Below, piece by piece: positions 1 through 7,415 of a stretch of 36,063 nt of DNA. This DNA is from Lachnospiraceae bacterium (GTDB lineage: Bacteria; Bacillota; Clostridia; Lachnospirales; Lachnospiraceae). A program made the position numbers and the translations under genes. The DNA is taken from positions 1 to 36,063 of the forward strand of contig JAEEIK010000155.1 in assembly GCA_016281335.1 (NCBI GenBank). Direction: 5' to 3'. The notes below the pieces were generated by a model. It ran no database searches. It worked only from the letters and a program-made list of their open reading frames with translations, and was not told where the DNA came from. Position 1 is the first letter of the stretch, and each line of letters starts with the position of its first letter.

Positions 1-47
1 AATACGTTGCCGTGCATCTTTTTAATCAGTTGCTTAACGATTTGCAT
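1..47 (-). other. possible partial ORF at left edge, histidine-kinase-like
   Basis: Read on the minus strand from an ATG at 45-47, fifteen codons run off the window and give MQIVKQLIKKMHGNV. This resembles the stretch just after the G-box of histidine kinase ATPase domains (IVKQL...GG). An in-frame TAG lies two codons upstream and no good ribosome site is seen, so it could be a degenerate fragment or chance. On the plus strand the same stretch can be read as a C-terminus ending in TAG at 54-56. The short length prevents a decision. Bases 48-121 hold no other recognisable feature. Confidence 0.2.
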
Positions 48-121
48 TTTCTATAGATGAAGTTCTGAGCAGAATAACTTTACGGGAATGGCAGTAGTGA
101 AAGACGGATTAAAAAAGAATT

Positions 122-148
122 AAAGACCGCGATAAGCGGTCTTTTTTT
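122..148. terminator. bidirectional intrinsic terminator
   Basis: A hairpin with arms AAAGACCGC (122-130) and GCGGTCTTT (136-144) and loop GATAA is followed by a run of T to 148 on the plus strand. On the minus strand the hairpin is followed by TTTAATTCTTTTTT. It therefore fits both the end of the dapA-dapB-hisA operon, which stops at 150, and the end of a plus-strand unit entering from the left. Confidence 0.85.
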
Positions 149-149
149 G

Positions 150-920
150 TCAGCAAAGGGCTGTCAGTTTATTCAGTTCAAGTTTGCCTCCGAAAAGAGA
201 GAGGGCGCTTCCGACTGTAACGTTTACCCTCTCATACCCCAGGGCGCGTATCTTTCCGATATCCTCATACTCGTGTACACCACCTGCATATGTAACGGGC
301 AATCCTTCATATTGTCCCAGTATCCGCACAGCTTCCTCATCTATGCCGGCTGCTTTTCCTTCTACATCTGCTGCATGGACCAGGTATTCGCAAGCATATT
401 CCTCCAATCGTCTGAGCAGTTCAACGCTTAACTTCTCTTCGGTATATTTCTGCCAGCGGTCGGTCACCACATAGAGCCCCTCTTCTCCGGCTTTTCTTCT
501 GCAGGACATATCCAGGACCAGACTCTCCCTGCCAACTGCAGCGGACATTTCTTTGAGCCTGTCCATATCAAGCTTCCCGTCACGGAATACATAGGATGTA
601 ACTATAACGGCAGAGGCCCCTGCATCCAGAAAGCTTTTCGCATTAGCGGGAGTTATTCCCCCGCCTGCCTGCATGCCTCCGGGATATGCACTGAATGCTT
701 TCATTGCCATTTCCATGGAGCTCTCATATTCCGGAGTACCGTATTTATTCAGGATTATCACATGCCCGCCGGGAAGTTCCATATCTCTGTATATCCCGGC
801 ATAATATGCCGCATCTTTTTCCGAAATAAAGTTTTCGACGGCGCCTGAATCACTCAGGCTGCCGCCGACTATCTGCTTTACCCTGCCGTCATGTATATCT
901 ATACAAGGACGTATCTGCAT
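150..920 (-). CDS. hisA: HisA, eukaryotic (HIS6-like) type: ProFAR isomerase
   Basis: Predicted 1-(5-phosphoribosyl)-5-[(5-phosphoribosylamino)methylideneamino]imidazole-4-carboxamide isomerase of histidine biosynthesis, a cytosolic TIM barrel of 256 residues. The sequence follows the eukaryotic subfamily represented by yeast HIS6, not the usual bacterial HisA. It has CIDIHDGRVKQIVGG at residues 6-20 with the first catalytic Asp, then QAGGGI, VIVTSYVF, LVLDMSCRRK carrying the second Asp, the motif HAADVEGKAAGIDE, and YAGGVH near the end. It begins 4 bases after the dapB stop and is the last gene of the dapA-dapB-hisA unit, followed by a terminator at 122-148, so it should be transcribed under lysine-riboswitch control. 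No other his gene is in the window. The family call is firm from motifs; the physiological reason for the pairing with lysine genes is unknown. Confidence 0.9.
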   Translation of the reverse strand: MQIRPCIDIHDGRVKQIVGGSLSDSGAVENFISEKDAAYYAGIYRDMELPGGHVIILNKYGTPEYESSMEMAMKAFSAYPGGMQAGGGITPANAKSFLDAGASAVIVTSYVFRDGKLDMDRLKEMSAAVGRESLVLDMSCRRKAGEEGLYVVTDRWQKYTEEKLSVELLRRLEEYACEYLVHAADVEGKAAGIDEEAVRILGQYEGLPVTYAGGVHEYEDIGKIRALGYERVNVTVGSALSLFGGKLELNKLTALC

Positions 921-924
921 ATCA

Positions 925-1683
925 TCACCCTATCACATCACTCATATCATACAGACCGTTTGCCTTGCCTGCAATGAACTTTGCAGCCTGTACCGCACCC
1001 TTTGCAAATACCGCTTTGGAATATGCCCTGTGGGAGAAGGTGATGACTTCATCCTCTCCTGCAAAGATCACATCGTGATCACCCACGATGGTACCGCCTC
1101 TTACGGCTGATATTCCAAGTTCCTTCTTATCCCTCTTCTGCCTGCGCTGTGATCTGTCATAAATATACTCATATTCCTTATCCCTGGCTTCATTTATCGC
1201 ATCCGCAAGGGCAAGCGCCGTTCCCGAAGGAGCATCTAATTTAAGATTGTGATGCTTCTCCACTATCTCCACATCGAAGCCTGCCGGCGCAAGCACGTTT
1301 GCCGCTTCCTTAAGAAGTTTCAGCAGCGTATTGATGCCAAGAGACATATTTGCTGATTTAAGGACCGCTGTCTTTTTGATGCTCTCGGTAGTCGCCCTTT
1401 TTACCTGCTCTTCGCTTAAACCTGTTGAACAGAGTACCACAGGCATTCCCTTCTCCTCGCAATAATCAAGCAGCGCATCTATTGCAGCCGCATTCGAGAA
1501 ATCAATTACAGCATCAGCCTCTACGTTCACATCCGCTATCTTTGAAAAGACGGGATAGTCATTCTTTATATGGTCGGATACGTCAACACCGGCTACTATC
1601 TCTATCTCCGGATCAGCCTTAACTATATTTGTGATGGTCTGCCCCATTTTGCCGTTGCAGCCATGCATTATCACTTTTACCAT
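925..1683 (-). CDS. dapB: 4-hydroxy-tetrahydrodipicolinate reductase
   Basis: DapB reduces 4-hydroxy-tetrahydrodipicolinate to tetrahydrodipicolinate with NAD(P)H in the diaminopimelate/lysine pathway, in the cytosol. The 252-residue product is of normal length. It has the N-terminal nucleotide-binding loop GCNGKMGQ (residues 8-15), VIDFSN, the CSTGLSEEQ segment, and the signature EKHHNLKLDAPSGTA that carries the catalytic His pair and Lys. RGGTIVGDHDVIFAGEDEVITFSHRA near the C-terminus is also typical. It lies 12 bases after dapA and 4 bases before hisA, so the three genes are co-transcribed and share the lysine riboswitch upstream of dapA. Confidence 0.97.
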   Translation of the reverse strand: MVKVIMHGCNGKMGQTITNIVKADPEIEIVAGVDVSDHIKNDYPVFSKIADVNVEADAVIDFSNAAAIDALLDYCEEKGMPVVLCSTGLSEEQVKRATTESIKKTAVLKSANMSLGINTLLKLLKEAANVLAPAGFDVEIVEKHHNLKLDAPSGTALALADAINEARDKEYEYIYDRSQRRQKRDKKELGISAVRGGTIVGDHDVIFAGEDEVITFSHRAYSKAVFAKGAVQAAKFIAGKANGLYDMSDVIG

Positions 1684-1695
1684 AGACTATCCTCC

Positions 1696-2583
1696 TTACA
1701 GCACGCCGAAAGCCTTAAGTTCTTTTTCAAGCACAGCGGCATGTTCAGGCTCCATCTCGGTAAGCGGTCTCCTCAGTACACCGCTGCAGTGTCCCATAAG
1801 CTCCTCTGCCTTCTTTACAGGTATGGGATTTACTTCGCAGAACAGTGCATTGATAAGAGGGATAGCATCCAGCTGTATCTTGCGCGCACACTCTGCATCT
1901 CCGTCAAAGAATTTCTGACACATATCATGAGTCTGTGTAGGTGCCACGTTGGAAAGCACGCTGATCACACCTTTTCCTCCCAGTGAAAGTATGGGCAGCA
2001 CCTGGTCATCATTGCCCGAATAGATGTCCACATCGCCCTTTGCCAGAGCAGCCAGCTGTGCAACCTGTGAAAGATTGCCGGTTGCGTCCTTTACTCCTAC
2101 TATATTCTTCACATTCCTGCACAGATCAACGATGGTTGCAGGCAGTATGTTCACGCCTCCGGTACGTCCCGGTATGTTGTAAAGGATCACGGGTATGCTG
2201 ACTGACTCAGCTACCATAGTAAAGTGTTCCTTCAGACCTTTCTGGGTAGCTTTGTTGTAATAAGGTGTGACCACCAGCAGCGCATCCGCTCCCCTCTTCT
2301 CTGCTTCCTGTGACAGGTAGATAGCGGTCTCGGTGCAGTTGGAACCTGTTCCCGCTATAACAGGTATACGGCCTTTAACATACTTTACACAGGCCTCGAT
2401 AACATCCAGATGCTCCTCATGTGTAAGTGTGGAAGCCTCGCCTGTGGTACCGCATACGATTATCGCATCGGTGCCTCCTGCGATCTGGAACTCGATGTTC
2501 TTTTCAAACTGCTCGTAATCAACGCTCCCGTCTTTTTTGAACGGAGTTGTGATCGCAACTCCCGCTCCCGTAAATACTGACAT
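1696..2583 (-). CDS. dapA: 4-hydroxy-tetrahydrodipicolinate synthase
   Basis: DapA condenses pyruvate with aspartate semialdehyde, the first committed step to diaminopimelate and lysine. The 295-residue protein is a standard length TIM barrel. Visible signatures are GTTGEASTL at residues 45-53, the VTPYYNK segment (104-111), YNIPGRTG with the catalytic Tyr135, and GVKDATG with the Schiff-base Lys165. The start ATG is preceded by a good ribosome site (AGAGAGGAGAAAAATT). It is the first gene of the dapA-dapB-hisA operon, behind a lysine riboswitch with its own intrinsic terminator. Confidence 0.97.
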   Translation of the reverse strand: MSVFTGAGVAITTPFKKDGSVDYEQFEKNIEFQIAGGTDAIIVCGTTGEASTLTHEEHLDVIEACVKYVKGRIPVIAGTGSNCTETAIYLSQEAEKRGADALLVVTPYYNKATQKGLKEHFTMVAESVSIPVILYNIPGRTGGVNILPATIVDLCRNVKNIVGVKDATGNLSQVAQLAALAKGDVDIYSGNDDQVLPILSLGGKGVISVLSNVAPTQTHDMCQKFFDGDAECARKIQLDAIPLINALFCEVNPIPVKKAEELMGHCSGVLRRPLTEMEPEHAAVLEKELKAFGVL

Positions 2584-2644
2584 AATTTTTCTCCTCTCTG
2601 CCTTTTAGGCGGCGCCGGTGAAGCTGCCGCGCTTTAGGATAATG

Positions 2645-2676
2645 AAAAACCGGTATATTCAAAACGAAAATACCGG
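2645..2676 (-). terminator. riboswitch-controlled terminator before dapA
   Basis: On the minus strand a hairpin with about 9-10 paired bases (arms 2667-2676 and 2650-2659, loop 2660-2666) is followed directly by TTTTT (2649-2645). It stands between the lysine aptamer and the dapA ribosome site, the position expected for a transcription-off expression platform when lysine is bound. Confidence 0.85.
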
Positions 2677-2689
2677 CGTGATTTGCATT

Positions 2690-2861
2690 ATCTGATAGCG
2701 CCCCATCTTCGTTAAGATGACAGTGATACGGATATTCTCCGCACCCCCAGGTAAGTCCTTAAGCCTTCAGACTCCCTTCGGCGGTCCTGCCTTTTACCGA
2801 TCATCTTCTGTGTGGCTCACATCAGACCGGCTACTTATCATTCCCGCAACCTCTATCTGTT
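2690..2861 (-). promoter_or_regulatory. lysine riboswitch (L box)
   Basis: Read on the minus strand the leader shows the L-box conserved blocks in order: AGATAGAGGTTGCGGG at the 5' side, AAGTAGCCG, AAAAGGCAGGACCGCCGAAG followed by GGGAG, CTGGGGGTGC, and the closing GGGGCGCTATC. The first and last blocks can pair GATAG with CTATC to form P1. These match the lysine aptamer of the Bacillus lysC leader block by block. Its position ahead of dapA-dapB-hisA and the terminator at 2645-2676 indicate lysine-dependent premature termination. The plus-strand reading frame across this segment is spurious. Confidence 0.93.
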
Positions 2862-2894
2862 TTATTGTTCCACGTTCTTTCGAACGTTTAAGTT

Positions 2895-2923
2895 ACTCTA
2901 CCACTTTAGTGCAGTTCTGTCAA
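2895..2923 (-). promoter_or_regulatory. promoter of the dapA operon
   Basis: TTGACA (2923-2918), a 17-base spacer and TAGAGT (2900-2895) give a sigma-A type promoter right after the typA stop codon. A small hairpin with arms ACGTTC and GAACGT and a four-base loop (2872-2887) lies early in the transcript, just ahead of the lysine aptamer. Confidence 0.7.
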
Positions 2924-2933
2924 CACAAGAATT

Positions 2934-4784
2934 TCAGCCCTGTGCCGCTTTAGCCTGAGCACTGATCATTGCGCGTTTTCTTGCCGTAGCATCAAGTAGT
3001 TTCTTCCTGATACGCAGGAAATGCGGCGTCACTTCCAGAAGCTCGTCGGTGCCGATGAACTCAAGGCACTGCTCAAGGCTCATGATCTTGGGCGGTGTCA
3101 GCTTCAGCGCATCATCGGCCCCTGCAGATCTGGTATTGGTAAGCTGCTTTTTCTTGCAGACATTGAGTTCGATATCCTCCTGCTTGGGATTCTCTCCTAT
3201 GACCATGCCCGAATAAACTTTTTCACCTGGTCCTATGAATAGATTGCCTCGGTCCTGTGCATTGAAGAGTCCGTAGGTTACGGATTCACCTGTTTCAAAT
3301 GCTATCAGTGATCCCTGCTTGCGGTAGCTTATCTCGCCCTTGTATGGCGCATAGCCTTCAAATATAGTATTTATTATGCCGTTACCCTTGGTATCGGTCA
3401 TGAATTCCCCGCGATATCCTATCAGTCCTCTTGAAGGGATCATGAACTCCAGCCTCGTATATCCGCCGCTGGCGGTACCCATATTAAGAAGCTCACCCTT
3501 CCTTGCGGAAAGTTTCTCTATTACCGCGCCGGAGAATTCTTCGGGTACATCAACATATGCGCGCTCCATGGGTTCGGTCTTTTTACCGTTCTCATCCTGA
3601 TGATACAGAACTTCCGCTTTGCTTACCGCAAATTCATAGCCCTCACGTCTCATGTTTTCTATAAGCACGGACAGATGCAGTTCTCCGCGGCCGCTGACTT
3701 TAAAGGCTTCGGTGGTATCAGTCTCCTCTACCCTTAAGGATACATCGGTATTAAGTTCCCTGAAGAGTCTGTCACGCAGGTGTCTGCTGGTCACGTATTT
3801 TCCGTCCTGTCCGGCCAGAGGTGAATCATTCACGATAAAGTTCATGGCTATGGTAGGCTCTGAAATCTTCTGGAAAGGTATGGCCTCCACATGCTCCGGA
3901 TCACAGAGCGTATCACCGATATGTATATCCGCTATACCGGAGATCGCAACTATGGAACCTATATGCGCTTCGTTCACAGGCACTTTCTCCAGGCCGTCAA
4001 ACTCATACAGCTTGCTTACTTTTACCTTTTTAACTTTATCGGGATCGTGATGGTTGACTATCACCACTTCCTGATTGACTTTGACGATACCGTTATCCAC
4101 CTTGCCGACACCGATACGGCCGACATATTCGTTATAATCTATCGTAGAAATGAGTATCTGTGTACCTGCTTCGGGATCTCCCGTGGGCGCAGGTATATAA
4201 TCAAGTATGGTCTCAAACAGCGGAGTCATATCTTTGCCGGTCTCATCCGGTTTAAGTGAAGCCGTTCCTGCCTTTGCAGATGCAAATACAAAAGGACATT
4301 CAAGCTGTTCATCATCTGCTCCGAGATCTATCAGCAGTTCAAGCACTTCATCTATAACCTCTTCCGGTCTTGCTTCGGGACGGTCTACCTTGTTCACGCA
4401 TACGATGACAGGCAGCTTCAGTTCCATTGCCTTGCCAAGCACGAATCTGGTCTGGGGCATAGGTCCTTCAAAGGCATCTACCACGAGGATCACGCCGTTC
4501 ACCATCTTCAGCACACGCTCAACTTCTCCTCCGAAGTCGGCATGACCCGGAGTATCTATGATATTTATCTTCGTATTCTTATAATTTACCGCAGTATTCT
4601 TGGAAAGTATGGTGATGCCGCGCTCCCTCTCTATGTCATTGGAATCCATGACTCTTTCCACCACTTCCTGATGCGCTTCAAATACACCGCTCTGTTTTAA
4701 CAGTTCATCTACCAGCGTCGTCTTGCCGTGGTCGACATGCGCGATTATCGCCACGTTCCTGATATCATCTCTTGACTCTTTCAT
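2934..4784 (-). CDS. typA: ribosome-associated GTPase TypA/BipA
   Basis: Translational GTPase of the EF-G family that binds ribosomes and supports assembly and stress or cold adaptation. The 616-residue length is normal for the family. The G domain shows AHVDHGKTT (G1, about residues 15-23), RERGITI (G2), DTPGHADFGGE (G3), NKVDRPEA (G4) and FASAKAG (G5). The EF-G-like domains and the BipA C-terminal domain follow, with SRGLIGYRGEFMTDTKG and the TNTRSAGADDALKLTPP segment. A GGAGG site sits 9 bases before the ATG, and its own promoter is at 4848-4876. No terminator is seen after the gene; the dapA promoter starts within a few bases of the stop, so read-through into the lysine riboswitch leader is possible. 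Confidence 0.97.
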   Translation of the reverse strand: MKESRDDIRNVAIIAHVDHGKTTLVDELLKQSGVFEAHQEVVERVMDSNDIERERGITILSKNTAVNYKNTKINIIDTPGHADFGGEVERVLKMVNGVILVVDAFEGPMPQTRFVLGKAMELKLPVIVCVNKVDRPEARPEEVIDEVLELLIDLGADDEQLECPFVFASAKAGTASLKPDETGKDMTPLFETILDYIPAPTGDPEAGTQILISTIDYNEYVGRIGVGKVDNGIVKVNQEVVIVNHHDPDKVKKVKVSKLYEFDGLEKVPVNEAHIGSIVAISGIADIHIGDTLCDPEHVEAIPFQKISEPTIAMNFIVNDSPLAGQDGKYVTSRHLRDRLFRELNTDVSLRVEETDTTEAFKVSGRGELHLSVLIENMRREGYEFAVSKAEVLYHQDENGKKTEPMERAYVDVPEEFSGAVIEKLSARKGELLNMGTASGGYTRLEFMIPSRGLIGYRGEFMTDTKGNGIINTIFEGYAPYKGEISYRKQGSLIAFETGESVTYGLFNAQDRGNLFIGPGEKVYSGMVIGENPKQEDIELNVCKKKQLTNTRSAGADDALKLTPPKIMSLEQCLEFIGTDELLEVTPHFLRIRKKLLDATARKRAMISAQAKAAQG

Positions 4785-4847
4785 AACATGTTTCCTCCGA
4801 ATACTTTCCTTCAGTCTGTTTTCATCTTTCTGCTCACACGAAAATGA

Positions 4848-4876
4848 AGTATATCACCGCCCGTATGCTTCGTCAA
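4848..4876 (-). promoter_or_regulatory. promoter of typA
   Basis: TTGACG (4876-4871), 17-base spacer, TATACT (4853-4848), about 64 bases ahead of the typA start codon. Confidence 0.75.
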
Positions 4877-4904
4877 TTAAAATAAATGTTCTTCCTGCAG
4901 AACG

Positions 4905-4940
4905 AAAAAAGCCCCCCGCGTTTATTACGCGGAGGGCTTT
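4905..4940 (-). terminator. intrinsic terminator after ilvE
   Basis: On the minus strand AAAGCCCTCCGCG pairs with CGCGGGGGGCTTT around a short AT loop and is followed by TTTTTT (4910-4905). It lies immediately after the ilvE stop codon and separates ilvE from the typA promoter. Confidence 0.93.
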
Positions 4941-4949
4941 ATCCTTTTC

Positions 4950-5972
4950 TCAGATTTCTACTATCCAGCCTTCGGGAGCATCAAGACGTCCCATCTGTAT
5001 GCCGGTAAGCGTATCATAAAGTTTCTTGGTGATGGGGCCCATCTCATCCATTCCGCTGGGGAAGCAGATCTCTTTGCCGTGATCTACGATCTTTCCTACG
5101 GGAGAGATGACTGCTGCGGTTCCGCAGAGACCGCACTCTGCGAAATCCTTCACTTCATCAAAGTAAACTTCCCTTTCCTCTGCTTCCAGTCCGAGGTACT
5201 CTTTCGCAACATACATAAGTGATCTTCTGGTTATGGAAGGCAGTATGGAATTTGACTTGGGGGTTACCACCTTATTGTCCTTGGTAACAAAGATAAAGTT
5301 TGCGCCGCCCGTCTCCTCTACTTTAGTACGGGTAGCAGCATCAAGATACATGTTTTCCGCAAAACCTGCCCTGTGTGCTTCCTGTATCGGATGAAGGCTC
5401 ATTGCATAATTAAGTCCGGCTTTGATATGGCCTGTTCCGTGAGGAGCCGCACGGTCAAAATCACTTACACATAAGGTCAGGGGCTTGATGCCGCCCTTGA
5501 AATAAGGACCTACCGGTGTAGCAAAGATACGGAACTGATACTCATCAGCAGGCTTAACTCCGATGACCGGATTGATACCGAAAAGATAAGGTCTTAAATA
5601 TAGCGTTGCGCCTGAACCGTAAGGAGGAACGAAATCCTCATTAGCCTTAACCACCTGTTTTACGGCATCAACAAATCTGTCTTTATCGAAAGGAGGCATC
5701 TCCAGACGCTGCGCGGTATCATACATACGCGCTGCATTAAGGTCCGGTCTGAAACAAACAGTCCTGCCGTCCTCTGTAGTATATGCTTTCAGGCCTTCAA
5801 AACATGTCTGGGCATACTGGAGTACACATGCGCATTCATTCATGACTATGTCGGCATCCTCGATTATAGCGCCGTCATCCCACTTACCGTCCTTATAATT
5901 GGAAACGTAACGCTTATCGGTCTTGATATAACCGAATCCGAGCGATCCCCAGTCGATATCTTTCTTTGCCAT
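4950..5972 (-). CDS. ilvE: branched-chain amino acid aminotransferase
   Basis: Class IV PLP aminotransferase that interconverts leucine, isoleucine or valine with their 2-oxo acids in the cytosol. Family signatures include the N-terminal FGYIKTDKRYVSNY segment, QTCFEGLKAY, RPDLNAARM, the HIKAGLNYAMSL stretch with the PLP-binding Lys, EETGGANFIFV, and the C-terminal GTAAVISPVG block. I place the start at the ATG at 5970-5972 (MAKKDIDWG, 340 residues) because GGAGGTAAG lies about 8 bases upstream of it, overlapping an ATG five codons further out that would leave no ribosome site. The gene stands alone, with a strong promoter at 6024-6052 and a terminator at 4905-4940. No T-box or leader peptide is evident. 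Confidence 0.96.
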   Translation of the reverse strand: MAKKDIDWGSLGFGYIKTDKRYVSNYKDGKWDDGAIIEDADIVMNECACVLQYAQTCFEGLKAYTTEDGRTVCFRPDLNAARMYDTAQRLEMPPFDKDRFVDAVKQVVKANEDFVPPYGSGATLYLRPYLFGINPVIGVKPADEYQFRIFATPVGPYFKGGIKPLTLCVSDFDRAAPHGTGHIKAGLNYAMSLHPIQEAHRAGFAENMYLDAATRTKVEETGGANFIFVTKDNKVVTPKSNSILPSITRRSLMYVAKEYLGLEAEEREVYFDEVKDFAECGLCGTAAVISPVGKIVDHGKEICFPSGMDEMGPITKKLYDTLTGIQMGRLDAPEGWIVEI

Positions 5973-6023
5973 AGTACTTACCTCCATATATTAGATTTAT
6001 GATTAATACTAACTAATTTTAAT

Positions 6024-6052
6024 ATTTTATTCCTGCTTAATGGCTCTGTCAA
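6024..6052 (-). promoter_or_regulatory. promoter of ilvE
   Basis: TTGACA (6052-6047), 17-base spacer, TAAAAT (6029-6024), about 50 bases ahead of the ilvE start. It is back to back with the plus-strand promoter at 6065-6093. Confidence 0.8.
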
Positions 6053-6064
6053 GCGTGTCTTGGG

Positions 6065-6093
6065 TTGCCGAAATCGGTCTTATCTGATAATAT
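6065..6093 (+). promoter_or_regulatory. probable promoter of the diguanylate cyclase gene
   Basis: TTGCCG (6065-6070), 17-base spacer, TAATAT (6088-6093). Both boxes match consensus at four of six positions. Transcription from here would begin near 6100, exactly where the structured inverted-repeat region starts, giving a leader of about 210 bases. Confidence 0.5.
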
Positions 6094-6101
6094 ATTATTA
6101 A

Positions 6102-6285
6102 ATGATGCCATGGTCAAATGGGCATACGATCTACGATCGTATGCCTATGTTGCACAAGAAATCGCTCCGGCAAGCCGGCTTGCCAGGACGATTTTTGTGC
6201 AACATATACAAGCAGCAAAGCTGCTTAAAGCCCATTTGACTTCAACAGCCTTCAATTCAAACGGGTACATGCTTCTTTGCATCAT
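6102..6285 (+). other. multibranched inverted-repeat structure (structured leader or MITE-like element)
   Basis: This 184-base stretch folds almost completely. A closing 7-bp pairing joins ATGATGC (6102-6108) and GCATCAT (6279-6285). Inside it GTCAAATG (6113-6120) pairs with CATTTGAC (6233-6240). Within that are three hairpins in a row: an 11-bp perfect stem (6121-6131 with 6135-6145, loop TAC), a long arm (6146-6164 with 6189-6206, tipped by GGCAAG/CTTGCC around CCGG), and AAGCAGC-AAA-GCTGCTT (6210-6226). The order resembles a cloverleaf. It lies between the divergent ilvE and diguanylate cyclase promoters, inside the leader of the latter. No known riboswitch consensus was recognised, and no second copy is in the window. 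A structured regulatory RNA and a non-autonomous palindromic element are both possible. Confidence 0.75.
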
Positions 6286-6314
6286 AATATTATAATCGTT
6301 TTGAGGTAACTGCC

Positions 6315-7412
6315 TTGAGAGAATTGCTTAAAAAGATAACTAATTTCATAGAAGCCGACGTTACCGATCCCGGCGAGACCAAGGACCTCGCTGTATTACT
6401 TCGGGTAGTCACGCTCTTCGGCATAATCTATTATTTCTGCCATTCGATCTTTTTGGCATATCTGGGGCACTTTGTACTCTCATTTATCGGAGTGGGCGCA
6501 ATCGGTCTTGCCTGTGCCGCTTTTATCCTGACTTATGAGAACCATACCACTATTGCCCTGGTCATCACCACTGTCGGCATACTTATTATCAACTCTATCT
6601 TCACCCTGAACCTGGGTACCTATCCCTCTTATCACACTGCCATATATCTCAACATTCTTATAATATATTATAAAAAAACCGAGCGCATGCGTTTAAAGAT
6701 GTTCTGCACCGTAGGCATGATACTCTCACTGATCGTGCTGGCCGGGATAGGAGAGCTCTGGCCCTACCGGGTTGAGCTCAATGAGTTCTGGTCACAGTTC
6801 CTGCTTATGTTCAACATCTGCGCCCACGGCTCCTTCATGCTGGGTTTCTCATATTCCTACGGCAACAAGTTCAACCGTTCGGAAGAGAAGCTGCGCCGTA
6901 TCAACGAAAACCTGGAAAGAATGGCCAATTATGATTCTCTTACTTCTCTGGTAAACCGCAGGCATATGACCAACATCCTTGCTGACAAGGTATATAAAAA
7001 TAACAGGGACGGTGACCGTTTTGCCGTGGCCATAGGTGATATAGATCATTTCAAAAAGATCAATGACAGCTACGGACATGATACCGGAGACTATGTGCTG
7101 TCCAAGGTTGCGGATACCATGCGTAAATATATGCGCTATAAGGGTACCGTAGCAAGGTGGGGCGGTGAGGAATTTCTCTTCATCTTTGACAATCAGGATC
7201 TTGAAGGAGCAGCCGGCCTGCTGGAAACCCTAAGAAAAGATATAGAAAATCTGCATCTTGATTATAAGGAGCACCATCTGTCCGTTTCCATGACCTTCGG
7301 AGTGGAAGAATTCAATCCCCGCATCGGCATGGATGCCACCATCATGCGTGCGGACAAAAAGCTGTATAACGGGAAAGAAAACGGCCGCAACCGAGTTGTC
7401 AGCCGTCTGTGA
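6315..7412 (+). CDS. membrane-bound diguanylate cyclase (GGDEF)
   Basis: Predicted to make cyclic di-GMP from two GTP. Residues about 20-195 are very hydrophobic and form roughly six membrane segments; I do not recognise them as a named sensor domain. A GGDEF domain of about 165 residues follows, beginning YDSLTSLVNRRHM and carrying GDIDHFKKINDSYGHDTGD and the active-site loop RWGGEEF near residues 280-286. The usual inhibitory RxxD site five residues upstream of the loop reads RYKG, so the Asp is missing and product feedback is probably weak or absent. The start is a TTG at 6315 with GAGG eight bases upstream. The gene ends three bases before the converging folA stop. The leader contains the structured region 6102-6285. 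Confidence 0.93.
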   Translation: MRELLKKITNFIEADVTDPGETKDLAVLLRVVTLFGIIYYFCHSIFLAYLGHFVLSFIGVGAIGLACAAFILTYENHTTIALVITTVGILIINSIFTLNLGTYPSYHTAIYLNILIIYYKKTERMRLKMFCTVGMILSLIVLAGIGELWPYRVELNEFWSQFLLMFNICAHGSFMLGFSYSYGNKFNRSEEKLRRINENLERMANYDSLTSLVNRRHMTNILADKVYKNNRDGDRFAVAIGDIDHFKKINDSYGHDTGDYVLSKVADTMRKYMRYKGTVARWGGEEFLFIFDNQDLEGAAGLLETLRKDIENLHLDYKEHHLSVSMTFGVEEFNPRIGMDATIMRADKKLYNGKENGRNRVVSRL

Positions 7413-7415
7413 TCT

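Noticed and set aside
2717-2953. Plus-strand open frame of 78 codons
   Set aside because: It overlaps the lysine riboswitch and the dapA promoter; no ribosome site or motif.
6102-6285. Known c-di-GMP riboswitch in front of the GGDEF gene
   Set aside because: The conserved GEMM-type blocks are absent and the hairpin arrangement differs.
6065-6295. Plus-strand open frame of 76 codons between ilvE and the diguanylate cyclase
   Set aside because: It runs through the three hairpins, has no ribosome site, and its composition is explained by inverted repeats.
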